NCBI GenBank assembly: GCA_018829445.1
Contig: JAHJTV010000061.1
Span: forward strand, 1-64,000
DNA: 64,000 nt
Direction: 5' to 3'
Origin: a bacterium
GTDB lineage: Bacteria; SAR324; XYD2-FULL-50-16
The notes below the pieces were generated by a model, which worked only from the letters and a program-made list of their open reading frames with translations, did not search any database and was not told where the DNA came from. This document shows, piece after piece, positions 7,731 to 16,151 of the stretch (positions are counted from its first letter, which is position 1; every line of letters starts with the position of its first letter). The position numbers were made by a program, and so were the translations under genes.

Positions 7731-9407
7731 TTAAACCATGTTAATCAAGCCACATGGACATTCCTCAGCACATTTGCCGCATCCAATACATTTATCCCAA
7801 TTGAATTCGAAATGTTCGCCCTTGGCAAGCTTATTCACGGCACTGTCACCGCAGAAATTGTAACAATTGTTACAGTCAAAACACTGTCCGCAGCTCATAC
7901 ATCGCTTGGCTTCAGCTTGAAGCTGTTCAACTGTGAACGGCGTGATGTATTCTGCAAAATTGGAAATCCTTTCGGAACCAGATTTTTCACCGATAAAATT
8001 TCTTTCCAAATTGTCATAGTGATCTAATTTCATTTTATCAGCAAAGATCACAGGCATCTCTTCCGGCTTCTTGTATTCAACACCCATCAAAAATCGATCA
8101 ATGTCTTCAGCAGCCACTCGCCCATCACCTATAGCTTCTGTTACCAGACCTAATCCACGCGTAACATCACCACCTGACCAGATTTTGGAATCTTCTGTAA
8201 CACGACCGAAGTCAGTTGCAACTGTTGTCCAGTTCTTTTCGTTCTTCAGTTCTTCCAAGCCCTCAAAATCAGCTTCCTGGCTAATAGCAGGAATGAGGCA
8301 GGTAATTTCTGAATCAAAATCGGAACCGGCAATTGGTTTGAAACTGGCTCGACCACTTGCATCCGGCTCGCCCAATTCCATTCTGATACAGGTCATTCCG
8401 GTAACCTTACCACCTTCAACTTTCAGTTTTGTGGGTGTGCAAAGGAATTCAAACTTAACGCCTTCCTCTTCCGCACCAACAATATCTTCCTCAATAGCAG
8501 GCATTTCTTTTCTGCTTCGTCGATAGACAACCGTAACATCAACACCCATCCGCTTTAAGCTTCGAGCGCAGTCCATGGCGGTATCACCACCACCGACAAC
8601 GATTGCTTTATCACCAACCAGCAGTTCCTCTTTCATATTGTGCTTGTAGAGGAACTCAACACCTGTATAAACGTTGGAGGAATCTTCACCTTCAAGTCCT
8701 AATGACCAACCTACCTGAGCTCCGATAGCACTGTAAATTGCATCGTAGTCACTCTTCAGTTGATCCAGGGTGATATCCTTTCCAACTTTTGTGTTCAATT
8801 TGAGTTCAACGCCCAGATCAAATACTCTTTGATATTCAGCATTAATAATATCTCTCGGCAGACGATACGCAGGGATACCCCAGCGGATCATACCACCAAC
8901 TTCTGGCTTTGATTCAAACATGGTTACTTGATGACCTCTACGAATCAATTGAAACGCAGCTGAGATTCCGGAAGGACCGCTACCGATAATGGCAACTTTT
9001 TTTCCTGTTTTCTCTGCGGTCAACATTTTTAGACCCAGCTTGTTAGCACGAGCGAATTCACCAATTGATAATTCCACTTTATTAATGCTGACTGCTTTGT
9101 CTTTATCTTTTCTATTACAAGCTGCTTCGCATGGATGAGGACACACACGACCCATCACAGCGGGAATCGGATTTTTATCTGTTAAGATATAAAACGCCTG
9201 CTCCATGGATTCTTCATGAGTTCTTCCATACTCTTCAGCTTGAGCGATATAGGTTAGATACCCTCTAATGTCTTCGCTACTAGGACATGTATCGGTACAT
9301 GGCGGCCGCTTTGCTATGTATCGCGGCAGCTGAGTCGATTGAGACTTCTTACCACCACCGATATGGGCTCTAACCGGTCTTTTAATCTTTCTTACAACGA
9401 TAGCCAT
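7731..9407 (-). CDS. dsrL: DsrL-like NAD(P)H:acceptor oxidoreductase, Fe-S flavoprotein
   Basis: GltD-type flavoprotein that exchanges electrons between NAD(P)H and the sulfite reductase DsrAB. The role is established for Allochromatium DsrL in sulfur oxidation and inferred here. Domains in order are an N-terminal Fe-S region (CTDTCPSS, CPHPCEAACNR), an FAD site (GSGPSGISAAFQ), an NAD(P)H site (GGGDTAMDCARSLKR), and two C-terminal [4Fe-4S] motifs (CMSCGQCFDCNNC, CIGCGKCAEECPC). At 558 aa it is shorter than the roughly 650-aa Allochromatium protein and ends right after the second ferredoxin motif. It follows dsrABD and an IscA-like gene. AGGAAGAAAT precedes the ATG. Another GltD-like oxidoreductase remains possible, but the context supports DsrL. 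Confidence 0.82.
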   Translation of the reverse strand: MAIVVRKIKRPVRAHIGGGKKSQSTQLPRYIAKRPPCTDTCPSSEDIRGYLTYIAQAEEYGRTHEESMEQAFYILTDKNPIPAVMGRVCPHPCEAACNRKDKDKAVSINKVELSIGEFARANKLGLKMLTAEKTGKKVAIIGSGPSGISAAFQLIRRGHQVTMFESKPEVGGMIRWGIPAYRLPRDIINAEYQRVFDLGVELKLNTKVGKDITLDQLKSDYDAIYSAIGAQVGWSLGLEGEDSSNVYTGVEFLYKHNMKEELLVGDKAIVVGGGDTAMDCARSLKRMGVDVTVVYRRSRKEMPAIEEDIVGAEEEGVKFEFLCTPTKLKVEGGKVTGMTCIRMELGEPDASGRASFKPIAGSDFDSEITCLIPAISQEADFEGLEELKNEKNWTTVATDFGRVTEDSKIWSGGDVTRGLGLVTEAIGDGRVAAEDIDRFLMGVEYKKPEEMPVIFADKMKLDHYDNLERNFIGEKSGSERISNFAEYITPFTVEQLQAEAKRCMSCGQCFDCNNCYNFCGDSAVNKLAKGEHFEFNWDKCIGCGKCAEECPCGLINMV

Positions 9408-9503
9408 ATTTCTTCCTGTATAATTAATTCAACATCCAAGAAAATAGGCAGTTTCCAGGCAATTAATTATTACCGTATCCACCGACCATGAATTAAATTA
9501 GTT

Positions 9504-9537
9504 TAACCGGATATACCATTTGATGGTGCTCCGGTTT
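9504..9537 (-). other. hairpin in the dsrL leader
   Basis: Arms AACCGGA (9505-9511) and TCCGGTT (9530-9536) enclose a second short stem CCAT/ATGG. No T-tract follows on the minus strand. It lies in the 288-nt gap between the IscA-like gene and dsrL. That gap shows no coding frame and no convincing promoter. Confidence 0.4.
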
Positions 9538-9695
9538 GGTTATAATTGTTCAATAACATGCCATCTGCCATTAACTCGATTCCAAAAACCGCAAACGATT
9601 TATCAAGTGACAATACGGGTTTTGAACAATATCCCTATTCCGGGAAATCTGCTGCCATTCAGTCTAGCATAAAACAAGTATTCAAAATCGGACTA

Positions 9696-10058
9696 TTATT
9701 CATCCATACAGGACTTACAAGAGGGATTCCCCTCCGGGTCACATCCTGATGGAGAAGTTTCGCAGCTATCCTTTTTATCGTTAGGATTAACAAATACAAA
9801 TTGCTCCTGTCCTTCAAAATCACGGAAATCGATAATCATCTCCTTCACATTATCAACGGACTTTTCATCAACAATGACTTTAATACCTTTGATTGTACAG
9901 GTCTGATCATCCTCTTTGGGACTATCAAATCCCATATTATAGATCATTCCGGATGTGGAAGATTTTTTAGCAGCAATTCTTAACGATAATGAATCATCAC
10001 CCATTGAGGTGATAGACATTTTAAACTGTTCGGCTGCACTGTCTGTAATTTCAAACAT
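9696..10058 (-). CDS. A-type (IscA/HesB-like) protein, DsrR-like
   Basis: The 120-aa protein has the IscA/HesB fold signature: FEITDSAAEQFK at the start and SGMIYNMGF in the middle. In IscA three cysteines bind iron or Fe-S: one before SGM and a CxC near the end. Here the first is replaced (KKSSTSGM), and the C-terminus instead has a tail with cysteines in DSCET, SGCDPEG and CKSCMDE. DsrR of Allochromatium is likewise an IscA homologue lacking the cluster cysteines. The position inside the dsr unit, between dsrD and dsrL, fits a DsrR-like role in maturation or post-transcriptional support of Dsr proteins. The function is inferred. Confidence 0.75.
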   Translation of the reverse strand: MFEITDSAAEQFKMSITSMGDDSLSLRIAAKKSSTSGMIYNMGFDSPKEDDQTCTIKGIKVIVDEKSVDNVKEMIIDFRDFEGQEQFVFVNPNDKKDSCETSPSGCDPEGNPSCKSCMDE

Positions 10059-10079
10059 TTTTTCTAAACTGATATTGGT

Positions 10080-10110
10080 TTTCTCCCTTTTAGATGCTTA
10101 AAGGGAGAAA
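10080..10110 (-). other. 11-bp intercistronic hairpin between dsrD and the IscA-like gene
   Basis: A perfect inverted repeat with arms TTTCTCCCTTT (10080-10090) and AAAGGGAGAAA (10100-10110) and a 9-nt loop. It starts 10 nt after the dsrD stop. There is no T-tract on the minus strand, so it looks like an RNA-stability or processing element rather than a terminator. Confidence 0.65.
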
Positions 10111-10120
10111 TCGTGTTTCT

Positions 10121-10390
10121 TCATTTTTCAGCAGCATCATTAGCAGCCATGGCTGCTCCTTCTATACCCGGTAATTCAACCCATGATCCATTGAAGTATG
10201 TGTAAACGAGTCGTTCACTATCAATCAAAATCCTCATTGCAGACTTGCAGTCTTTTTTGGTCAGACCTTCACTTTCATACTTCTTCACCATGGCTTTGAA
10301 AACGTCGCCCGGCTTATATTTTTTAACACCGGCTACTTCTGCGACCATCTTATACATCTCATCAGCCACTTGATTTAAATCTACTGCCAT
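10121..10390 (-). CDS. dsrD: DsrD, small winged-helix protein
   Basis: Small protein typical of sulfite/sulfate reducers; DsrD from Desulfovibrio folds as a winged helix and is reported to stimulate DsrAB activity. The 89-aa sequence has the family core: KYKPGDVFKAMVKKYE, then GLTKKDCKSAMRILIDS, then LVYTYFNGSWVEL. A short Ala-rich tail follows. It lies 10 nt after dsrB in the usual dsrABD order. Most sulfur oxidisers lack dsrD, so its presence favours a reductive or disproportionating pathway. Confidence 0.93.
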   Translation of the reverse strand: MAVDLNQVADEMYKMVAEVAGVKKYKPGDVFKAMVKKYESEGLTKKDCKSAMRILIDSERLVYTYFNGSWVELPGIEGAAMAANDAAEK

Positions 10391-10400
10391 TTTTAAACTC

Positions 10401-11474
10401 CTAGAATCTTAGTTGAGCAGAGGTATTATAGGATTTGAATGCTAATTTAAAATCATCGATATGATACTTAGTGAATTCAAAGCCTGTTAGTTTAAAGAAT
10501 TTCGGCCAACCTATACGCTCAATCATCTCTCCCAGGCGCTCGTATCTTTTACCATTCTCTTTGTAAACAGTGATCACTTTCTGAACAGCCTGAACAACTT
10601 CCGGCCATCTCGGTGGGTTGTTTGGAAGATAAGGGATCAAAAGTTTTGTAAAAGCAGGCTTTGATCTCGCATTAGAGATCTTTCCACCAACCCAGATTGA
10701 AACACCGTCATTAAGTGCATCAGCAATTGGCATATTTGGGCAAGCTGTGTAGCAAGCTCCACAGAACATACACTGATCTTCGACGATTTTCATCGCTTTT
10801 TTACCGTCAACAATATCCTGGCGAATAGCACCAGTCGGGCAAGCAGCGATTGTAGTCGGAATTTCACAGATTTGGCCTAACAGGTGATAATCAACAACAG
10901 GAGGTCGCCTGTGTATACCTAATACGGAGATATCAGAAGCATGTACAGCACCACACATGTTGAGGCAACAAGCCAGAGCCATTTTCAGTTTTCCCGGAAG
11001 AGTTTCATTGGTGAAATCTTCAAAAACAGCATCCATAATTGATTTAACGATACCGGATGCATCGGTAGCTGATGTATGACAATGAACCCAACCCTGTGTA
11101 TGTACCATATTGGAGGCGGTTCGACCCGTACCACCAACAGGCCAGCCATCGGCTTCAACATCTTTGATGATCGCGTCAACATTCTCTTCCTTGTCAGTCA
11201 GGAATTCAACGTTGTTTCGAGTTGTCCAGCGCAAAAATCCATCACAATATTTGTCAGCAGTTGCCATAAAGAATCGAATTGATTTGGTACTCAGTAACCT
11301 GGGTGATCCAATTCTTACGGTAAAAAGCTTATCTCCTGATTCAGCCACATGAACAAGTACTCCGGGCTTTACTATTTCATGGTATTTCCATTGACCATAG
11401 TTTTTAATCATAACTGGATGCAGGAACTCTTTATAGTCCTTCGCTCCCTGGTCAGTAATTCTTTCTTCTGCCAT
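10401..11474 (-). CDS. dsrB: DsrB, dissimilatory sulfite reductase beta subunit
   Basis: Beta subunit of the alpha2beta2 siroheme enzyme that interconverts sulfite and DsrC-bound sulfur. The siroheme/[4Fe-4S] region is seen as GWVHCHTSATDASG followed by ACCLNMCGAVHASD. The inserted ferredoxin domain gives CPTGAIR and QCMFCGACYTACPNMP. The 357-aa length is typical. It follows dsrA after 84 nt, a gap that contains a small hairpin. DsrB normally carries the catalytic siroheme. Confidence 0.97.
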   Translation of the reverse strand: MAEERITDQGAKDYKEFLHPVMIKNYGQWKYHEIVKPGVLVHVAESGDKLFTVRIGSPRLLSTKSIRFFMATADKYCDGFLRWTTRNNVEFLTDKEENVDAIIKDVEADGWPVGGTGRTASNMVHTQGWVHCHTSATDASGIVKSIMDAVFEDFTNETLPGKLKMALACCLNMCGAVHASDISVLGIHRRPPVVDYHLLGQICEIPTTIAACPTGAIRQDIVDGKKAMKIVEDQCMFCGACYTACPNMPIADALNDGVSIWVGGKISNARSKPAFTKLLIPYLPNNPPRWPEVVQAVQKVITVYKENGKRYERLGEMIERIGWPKFFKLTGFEFTKYHIDDFKLAFKSYNTSAQLRF

Positions 11475-11526
11475 TTTATCCTTTCTATAAAATTTCGGTT
11501 TATTGAAAACTTGAAAGCTAAAATAT

Positions 11527-11545
11527 CTGTTTAGATGATAAACAG
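11527..11545 (-). other. small hairpin between dsrA and dsrB
   Basis: Perfect 7-bp arms CTGTTTA (11527-11533) and TAAACAG (11539-11545) with a 5-nt loop, in the 84-nt dsrA-dsrB gap. There is no T-tract. It may influence relative stability of the two cistrons. Confidence 0.4.
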
Positions 11546-11558
11546 TTATATTATTGAT

Positions 11559-12776
11559 TTAGTTGCCATCTTCTTCAAGATATTCATCGTAAAAGATATA
11601 TGGGTTCTCCCTAGGATGAAAGATCTGCTCAATAGCGGAGCCAAGCTTAACCTCGGAATCATTCTCCTCAAGAATTGCTCCGACAGCCTCAACAAACTCT
11701 CCTTTACCCATTCTTTCCATAAATTCACCGATTCTTTCTTTGTTCTTTCCGTCTTCATCCCAGACTTCCCAGAATGCTTCGATGAGTTCTTTCAAGTTGT
11801 CATATGGTGCTTCCAATTCCAAGAAAGGAATAATCACAGAAGCCAGCATCGCACCTTCAACAATAGGTGCCTTCGCCCCTAACAGGACTGTACAACCTAC
11901 ATCTTCTCCAACACGCAAGGCTTTGGGCATTTTATTAATACAATGCATACAGCGAACACAGTTACTATTGTCAATTGACAGTTTTGTGCCATCCAGATCC
12001 ATACACTGGGTTGGGCACATCATGACTACTTCTCTCCAGACATCAATATCACTGCCGTCGACATATTTTGCCACTTCTGCTTCGTCGATTCTGATATCAT
12101 CTCTCCAGGTTCCGATGAGAGAGAGATCAGAACGTGCGATGGAAGCAACGCAGTCGTTAGGACATCCGGCAATCTTGATTTTAAATTTGTATGGGAATGC
12201 AGGTCTGTGCAATTCATCCTGGTAATGGTTGGTTAGTTCACGTGTCATTTCCAGGGTATCAATCATGGCAAATTCACATCGTGCAGGACCGATACAGCAG
12301 CTAGGTGTTCTCAAATCCGAACCTGATCCACCCAGATCCCAGCCTTTTTCGGCAATATCTGTAAAAATCGGTTCCAACTGATCAGTGCTGGTTCCCAGCA
12401 ATACCATGTCACCGGTTGAACCGTGCAGGTTCGTCATTCCTGAACCACGCTTGTCCCAGATATCCATGATTTCGCCCAATCCTTTCGAATTATATACAAA
12501 ACCGGATGTTTGGTTCACACGAACTGTATGGAAATGAGCAACTCCAGGAAACTGTTCCGGCATATCAACATATCGTCCAATAACCCCAGCTCCATATCCT
12601 CTTACACCAACAACACCACCGTGCTTCCAGTGGGTTTTTTTGTCTTTGTAAGAAAGCTCAAGAATATTGATAAGATCTCTGGCCGTGGCGCTTTGTTCCG
12701 CAGCTCTTCTAATTTCCCTGACGAAGCTTGGCCAAGGGCCTTTTTCCAGTTCGTCAATCAAAGGTGTATCTGACAT
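11559..12776 (-). CDS. dsrA: DsrA, dissimilatory sulfite reductase alpha subunit
   Basis: Alpha subunit of dissimilatory sulfite reductase. The paired siroheme/[4Fe-4S] cysteine motifs are CCIGPARCEF and GCPNDCVAS. The ferredoxin insert shows MMCPTQCMDLDG and NCVRCMHCINKMPKAL. The 405-aa length is typical. ATG at 12776 is preceded by GGAGAGGATTA. It starts the dsrABD-IscA-dsrL unit, just downstream of the dsrC terminator. I cannot identify a clear promoter in the 90-nt leader. Whether the enzyme falls in the reductive or oxidative DsrAB clade needs a tree; dsrD suggests reductive. Confidence 0.97.
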   Translation of the reverse strand: MSDTPLIDELEKGPWPSFVREIRRAAEQSATARDLINILELSYKDKKTHWKHGGVVGVRGYGAGVIGRYVDMPEQFPGVAHFHTVRVNQTSGFVYNSKGLGEIMDIWDKRGSGMTNLHGSTGDMVLLGTSTDQLEPIFTDIAEKGWDLGGSGSDLRTPSCCIGPARCEFAMIDTLEMTRELTNHYQDELHRPAFPYKFKIKIAGCPNDCVASIARSDLSLIGTWRDDIRIDEAEVAKYVDGSDIDVWREVVMMCPTQCMDLDGTKLSIDNSNCVRCMHCINKMPKALRVGEDVGCTVLLGAKAPIVEGAMLASVIIPFLELEAPYDNLKELIEAFWEVWDEDGKNKERIGEFMERMGKGEFVEAVGAILEENDSEVKLGSAIEQIFHPRENPYIFYDEYLEEDGN

Positions 12777-12864
12777 TAATCCTCTCCAATTAATTATGGT
12801 TACTTCAATTCTAAAATAATTCCGTCAGCAATTGATCAAAGCTTCCATAGTTGGTGATAGTTTA

Positions 12865-12898
12865 GAAAAAAATACCCCGATCTCCAAGGAGATCGGGG
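12865..12898 (-). terminator. intrinsic terminator after dsrC
   Basis: On the minus strand CCCCGATCTCC (from 12898 down to 12888) and GGAGATCGGGG (12885-12875) form a perfect 11-bp stem, followed after TA by a T-run (12864-12872). It begins 22 nt after the dsrC stop. This is a strong Rho-independent terminator. Confidence 0.93.
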
Positions 12899-12920
12899 AT
12901 TTCAGCAATTCTAATCAAAT

Positions 12921-13259
12921 CTACACACAACCTGTCGGTTTTGGCAGACCAGCAATCTTACAAGCTTGCTTGGCAGGTCCTGCAGGGTAGAGTTCATACA
13001 ACATTTTTGAAGAATCTCTTTTGGAAAGATTCATCTGCTTCATGATCTCTTTGATCAAAATTTTGATCATTGGAGCAATCTGGTACTCAGCATAATAACC
13101 TCTCAAGAAGTCAATGATCTGCCAATGCTTTTCTGTCAATTCCGGAATCTCTTCCTGTTCAGCAAGAAAATATGCTACTTCTTTTGTCCAGGTTCCAATG
13201 TCGATTAAATATCCATCTTCATCAGTTTCATATGTCTTGCCATTCAGTTCAAAACTCAT
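12921..13259 (-). CDS. dsrC: DsrC, sulfur-carrier protein
   Basis: Physiological partner of DsrAB: its two C-terminal cysteines carry the trisulfide that is reduced by DsrMKJOP. The 112-aa protein ends KQACKIAGLPKPTGCV, giving both conserved cysteines (Cys-x10-Cys, the last one penultimate), so it is a true DsrC and not a TusE-like form with a single Cys. The start MSFELNGKTYETDEDGYL is typical. It lies between aclA and dsrA with a hairpin before it and a strong terminator after it. A monocistronic, highly expressed transcript is therefore likely. Confidence 0.96.
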   Translation of the reverse strand: MSFELNGKTYETDEDGYLIDIGTWTKEVAYFLAEQEEIPELTEKHWQIIDFLRGYYAEYQIAPMIKILIKEIMKQMNLSKRDSSKMLYELYPAGPAKQACKIAGLPKPTGCV

Positions 13260-13351
13260 GTTTTTTCTCCGTTAATGATGATTAGTTCCTCAATTATCTA
13301 AAACGTAAATATTACAACACGTTTTTTTTCAAATTGAAAACCCCGATTTAA

Positions 13352-13383
13352 CACAGCCTTGATCTTAATCTTGCAAGGCTGTG
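13352..13383 (-). terminator. hairpin between aclA and dsrC
   Basis: Perfect 10-bp arms CACAGCCTTG (13352-13361) and CAAGGCTGTG (13374-13383) with a 12-nt loop, 47 nt after the aclA stop. The following minus-strand sequence (TTAAATCGGGGTTTTC) is only moderately T-rich. It is a probable terminator or attenuator. Confidence 0.6.
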
Positions 13384-13430
13384 ATTATCTACTAAAGACA
13401 AAATTACTTGATTTTTCAAACAATCAAATA

Positions 13431-16151
13431 TTAGCCAACCCAAAAACACTGGCTGGCTGGAGTCCGACAGTCAATTGGGTTACCGCGACTCTTATGATCT
13501 GCTATCTCAGCAGAACAACCAACCATTCTTGCAAACTGGAAAAGAGTAAAAGCAATATCCTGCATGTCTTTCTCAGGCATCTTTCCGCTCTTGATATCTT
13601 TCCAGATCAAATCCAAAGTAATGGTTGCAATCACAGCATCAATATTCACGCAGAATACATTCTTAGTTGCGCCGGAATTGAATAACTGTTGAACCAAATG
13701 ATGATAGAATTCCTGAAAGGGATTCTTCACATTTCTTTCTTTAAAAATTTCACGTATATGTGTTTCGCGAGGATCATAGTTGATCGGCTTACCTTTGAAT
13801 ACAGGGTGGTTCACACAAGGTACCTTAAAGTACTTCATGTCGCCTTCCTCTTTTGCCTTTTTCTTCAGCGAAGCATATTGTGCCGCTGCCTTCTTGGCAA
13901 TCTCTTCCAGTTTGGCATTCAGTTCGTCCTCGGTAGAGGCTGCATAAGGATCAAAATCGCCCATGTTATCATTGACGTATTTGATCGCTTCAAAACCATT
14001 TCCACCATGATCACGACCGGTATGAACCATCCAACTTGCATAGCAGGAAGCAATTGGATTCCCGCCACTGACGGAACCTTTTGATCCTTTTGCGGATACA
14101 GTTCCGGGACCGTTGGAGATGGTCAGGTTCAGCATGGCATTCAGGGCAAACTGTTCTTTTTCTTCTGGAACCCTGTTAAAAAGGATTCTGAAACAGACAT
14201 CCGAAAAGTTAAGATCAAGCAGGGATGTATCTTCCTGTGAAGTTAACTTTTTCCAAAAATCATTATTTGCATAATCAGGAGCTGAACAAGCCACAATCAC
14301 ACCATTACAATGGAGGTAATTGGGAATATCCAAAGCTGTTTCTTTTGGAACTTGTCGATCTGTCAGCGGCTTCCAGGAGAGTGACAGAATCATGGCAGCC
14401 ATCAGAACATTCATTTTGTTGCATTTGTTCTGCTCGGCGTATTTTATAGCATACTTGGTGAAGATACTTTCCTGACCTGTTTTGGCAATACGGTCAACAA
14501 AGTAGTCATATGCTGCTGCTTCCTGGGCTGTTGCTTCACCTTGCGGTAACACGCCTTTTTTTGCTAATGCTTTTTCAATCACGGCATCGTTAACAGACTT
14601 GTTTCCCCAGACTTCCGTGTAAAAGAGATCGATCATCTGATCAATCATGGCTCGATAGTCTTTGAAAACTTGTCGGTCACCATTCATCATAACCGCTGAA
14701 CCCAGATAGGCGTTGGGTAATGCATCATTCGCCCTTGTTTTTACAGCAACATCCATGTACTCAGCACCAATTGAGGTGAAGTAGTTCATGATGGAGTTAA
14801 CCAGTGGCAGTTCTTCTTTCGAAGGTAATTGCTTGGTCAGTGCGAAAAGATTGGTCCCGGCAAATTCTTTGTCGACAAGATCCAAGACAGATACACCGTG
14901 AACTTCAGTAATCTGTGTTTTTGGATTCATCATACTGGCACCGGACTTATTCCGCATCGATTCTCTTGTCAGTTGAGCTCCAACCTGCCTTCCCAGTTTT
15001 TTAATGGAATCATTATAAGGTGCCATCGCTTCAACAGCATCAATCTTAAGATTGGCAGGAAGATCGGCATCTTGATCATTAACAAACCAAGGTTTGAGAC
15101 TTAAGTCACCGGTAGAAGGAAAATCCTGTTTAACTCCAATTTCCTTCATTATTGCTGACATGGCTATCGGAGCATCCTGAATCGATGCGATTCTGACTCC
15201 CTTCTTTGAAACTTTTGGGCTTTTTGGATTAAATTCACCCACACCAAAATACTCATCAAACCACTTTTCTTTGGCCAAAGCATCATCACCACCACCTGCA
15301 ATCGCACCGGCATGTCCAACCGCACGTGATAAATTAGCTTTCCAACGGCCGGTTACACAGACAACTATCGGCTTGGTGAATTTGAAAGTGCCATCGGCAA
15401 TCCAATCCAAAGCTTGTTTCTCATAATATCCACCCGGCTCAATATAAGCCATGATGGCCTTTGTTCTTGGATCGTTCTCAGCTGCGTATAGGAACTCGGC
15501 AAAACCAAATTGGATATACAGATCTTTTCCGCTACTAAGGACGGTTGATGTTCCCCATCCGCCTGTCTTTAAATATTCGGGAATGGTTGTACTGAAGTTT
15601 CCGGAATTACTGTATACACCAACACTTCCTTTCATAAGGCTTTCACCGGGGTTCTTCCCACCCAAAGCCCCACCTACACGAACTTGTTCCCAGGAATTTC
15701 CAATTCCGAGGCAGTTGCCACCGAAAACATCGATCTGATTTTTCTGAGCAAGATTTCTGATGAATTGGGAATCCTTAACAGAAATTTTTTCAGTTAAAAC
15801 AACAATCTTTGTCAGTTTCGGATTATGGGTGACAAGCTCATCTGCTGCAGCTGCTACGGCGGCAGGGGGAAGGTAGATAACACCCGTATCAAATTCGATA
15901 CCGGCATCAACTATTTCCTTAACACTTCCGAATACGGGAATGTCACCAATTTTGGTTTCCATTTTTTCCCCGGTTCGACCGTACTGAACACCAGCCACGA
16001 TATTTCCACCACTGAATTCATGTGATGTCGGCGTAACACCCTTGCTTTCACCACCCAGAATATTCATGACAATACAGCGCGTGTTTTTATTCGCTATCTC
16101 TTCTAAACTGTTTATACCCACATAAAATGGGAACGGATTTGTTTGGCTCAT
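13431..16151 (-). CDS. aclA: ATP-citrate lyase, CoA-ligase/citrate-synthase-like subunit, unusually long
   Basis: Subunit of ATP-citrate lyase (citrate + CoA + ATP = acetyl-CoA + oxaloacetate + ADP + Pi), or the reverse reaction. The CoA-binding and succinyl-CoA-synthetase-like part covers residues 1-330, with the phospho-histidine loop GHAGAIAGGG at H280. The citrate-synthase-like part follows, ending NVFCVNIDAVIATI and a final 60 residues that are also citrate-synthase-like. At 906 aa it is about 300 residues longer than the roughly 610-aa Chlorobium AclA. By eye an extra block lies at about 430-645. The position of one catalytic histidine of animal ACLY (ADHGP) reads SNGP (N680) here, while H782 and D838 match the other two catalytic residues. 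ATG at 16151 has GGAGAAGCT in front. It is cotranscribed after aclB. Confidence 0.88.
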   Translation of the reverse strand: MSQTNPFPFYVGINSLEEIANKNTRCIVMNILGGESKGVTPTSHEFSGGNIVAGVQYGRTGEKMETKIGDIPVFGSVKEIVDAGIEFDTGVIYLPPAAVAAAADELVTHNPKLTKIVVLTEKISVKDSQFIRNLAQKNQIDVFGGNCLGIGNSWEQVRVGGALGGKNPGESLMKGSVGVYSNSGNFSTTIPEYLKTGGWGTSTVLSSGKDLYIQFGFAEFLYAAENDPRTKAIMAYIEPGGYYEKQALDWIADGTFKFTKPIVVCVTGRWKANLSRAVGHAGAIAGGGDDALAKEKWFDEYFGVGEFNPKSPKVSKKGVRIASIQDAPIAMSAIMKEIGVKQDFPSTGDLSLKPWFVNDQDADLPANLKIDAVEAMAPYNDSIKKLGRQVGAQLTRESMRNKSGASMMNPKTQITEVHGVSVLDLVDKEFAGTNLFALTKQLPSKEELPLVNSIMNYFTSIGAEYMDVAVKTRANDALPNAYLGSAVMMNGDRQVFKDYRAMIDQMIDLFYTEVWGNKSVNDAVIEKALAKKGVLPQGEATAQEAAAYDYFVDRIAKTGQESIFTKYAIKYAEQNKCNKMNVLMAAMILSLSWKPLTDRQVPKETALDIPNYLHCNGVIVACSAPDYANNDFWKKLTSQEDTSLLDLNFSDVCFRILFNRVPEEKEQFALNAMLNLTISNGPGTVSAKGSKGSVSGGNPIASCYASWMVHTGRDHGGNGFEAIKYVNDNMGDFDPYAASTEDELNAKLEEIAKKAAAQYASLKKKAKEEGDMKYFKVPCVNHPVFKGKPINYDPRETHIREIFKERNVKNPFQEFYHHLVQQLFNSGATKNVFCVNIDAVIATITLDLIWKDIKSGKMPEKDMQDIAFTLFQFARMVGCSAEIADHKSRGNPIDCRTPASQCFWVG

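Noticed and set aside
8071..8526. A 151-aa plus-strand frame inside dsrL
   Set aside because: Antisense shadow of a well-supported gene; low-complexity Ser/Pro composition typical of antisense frames.
11937..11990. Apparent loss of a fourth ferredoxin cysteine in DsrA (CVRCMHCINKMP)
   Set aside because: The methionine at this place is usual in DsrA proteins; the other cysteine comes from the CPTQC motif.
12777..12864. A promoter for dsrABD in its 88-nt leader (TTGATC with TAGAAT)
   Set aside because: The spacing is about 20 nt and the -35 match is weak, so I do not list it as a feature.
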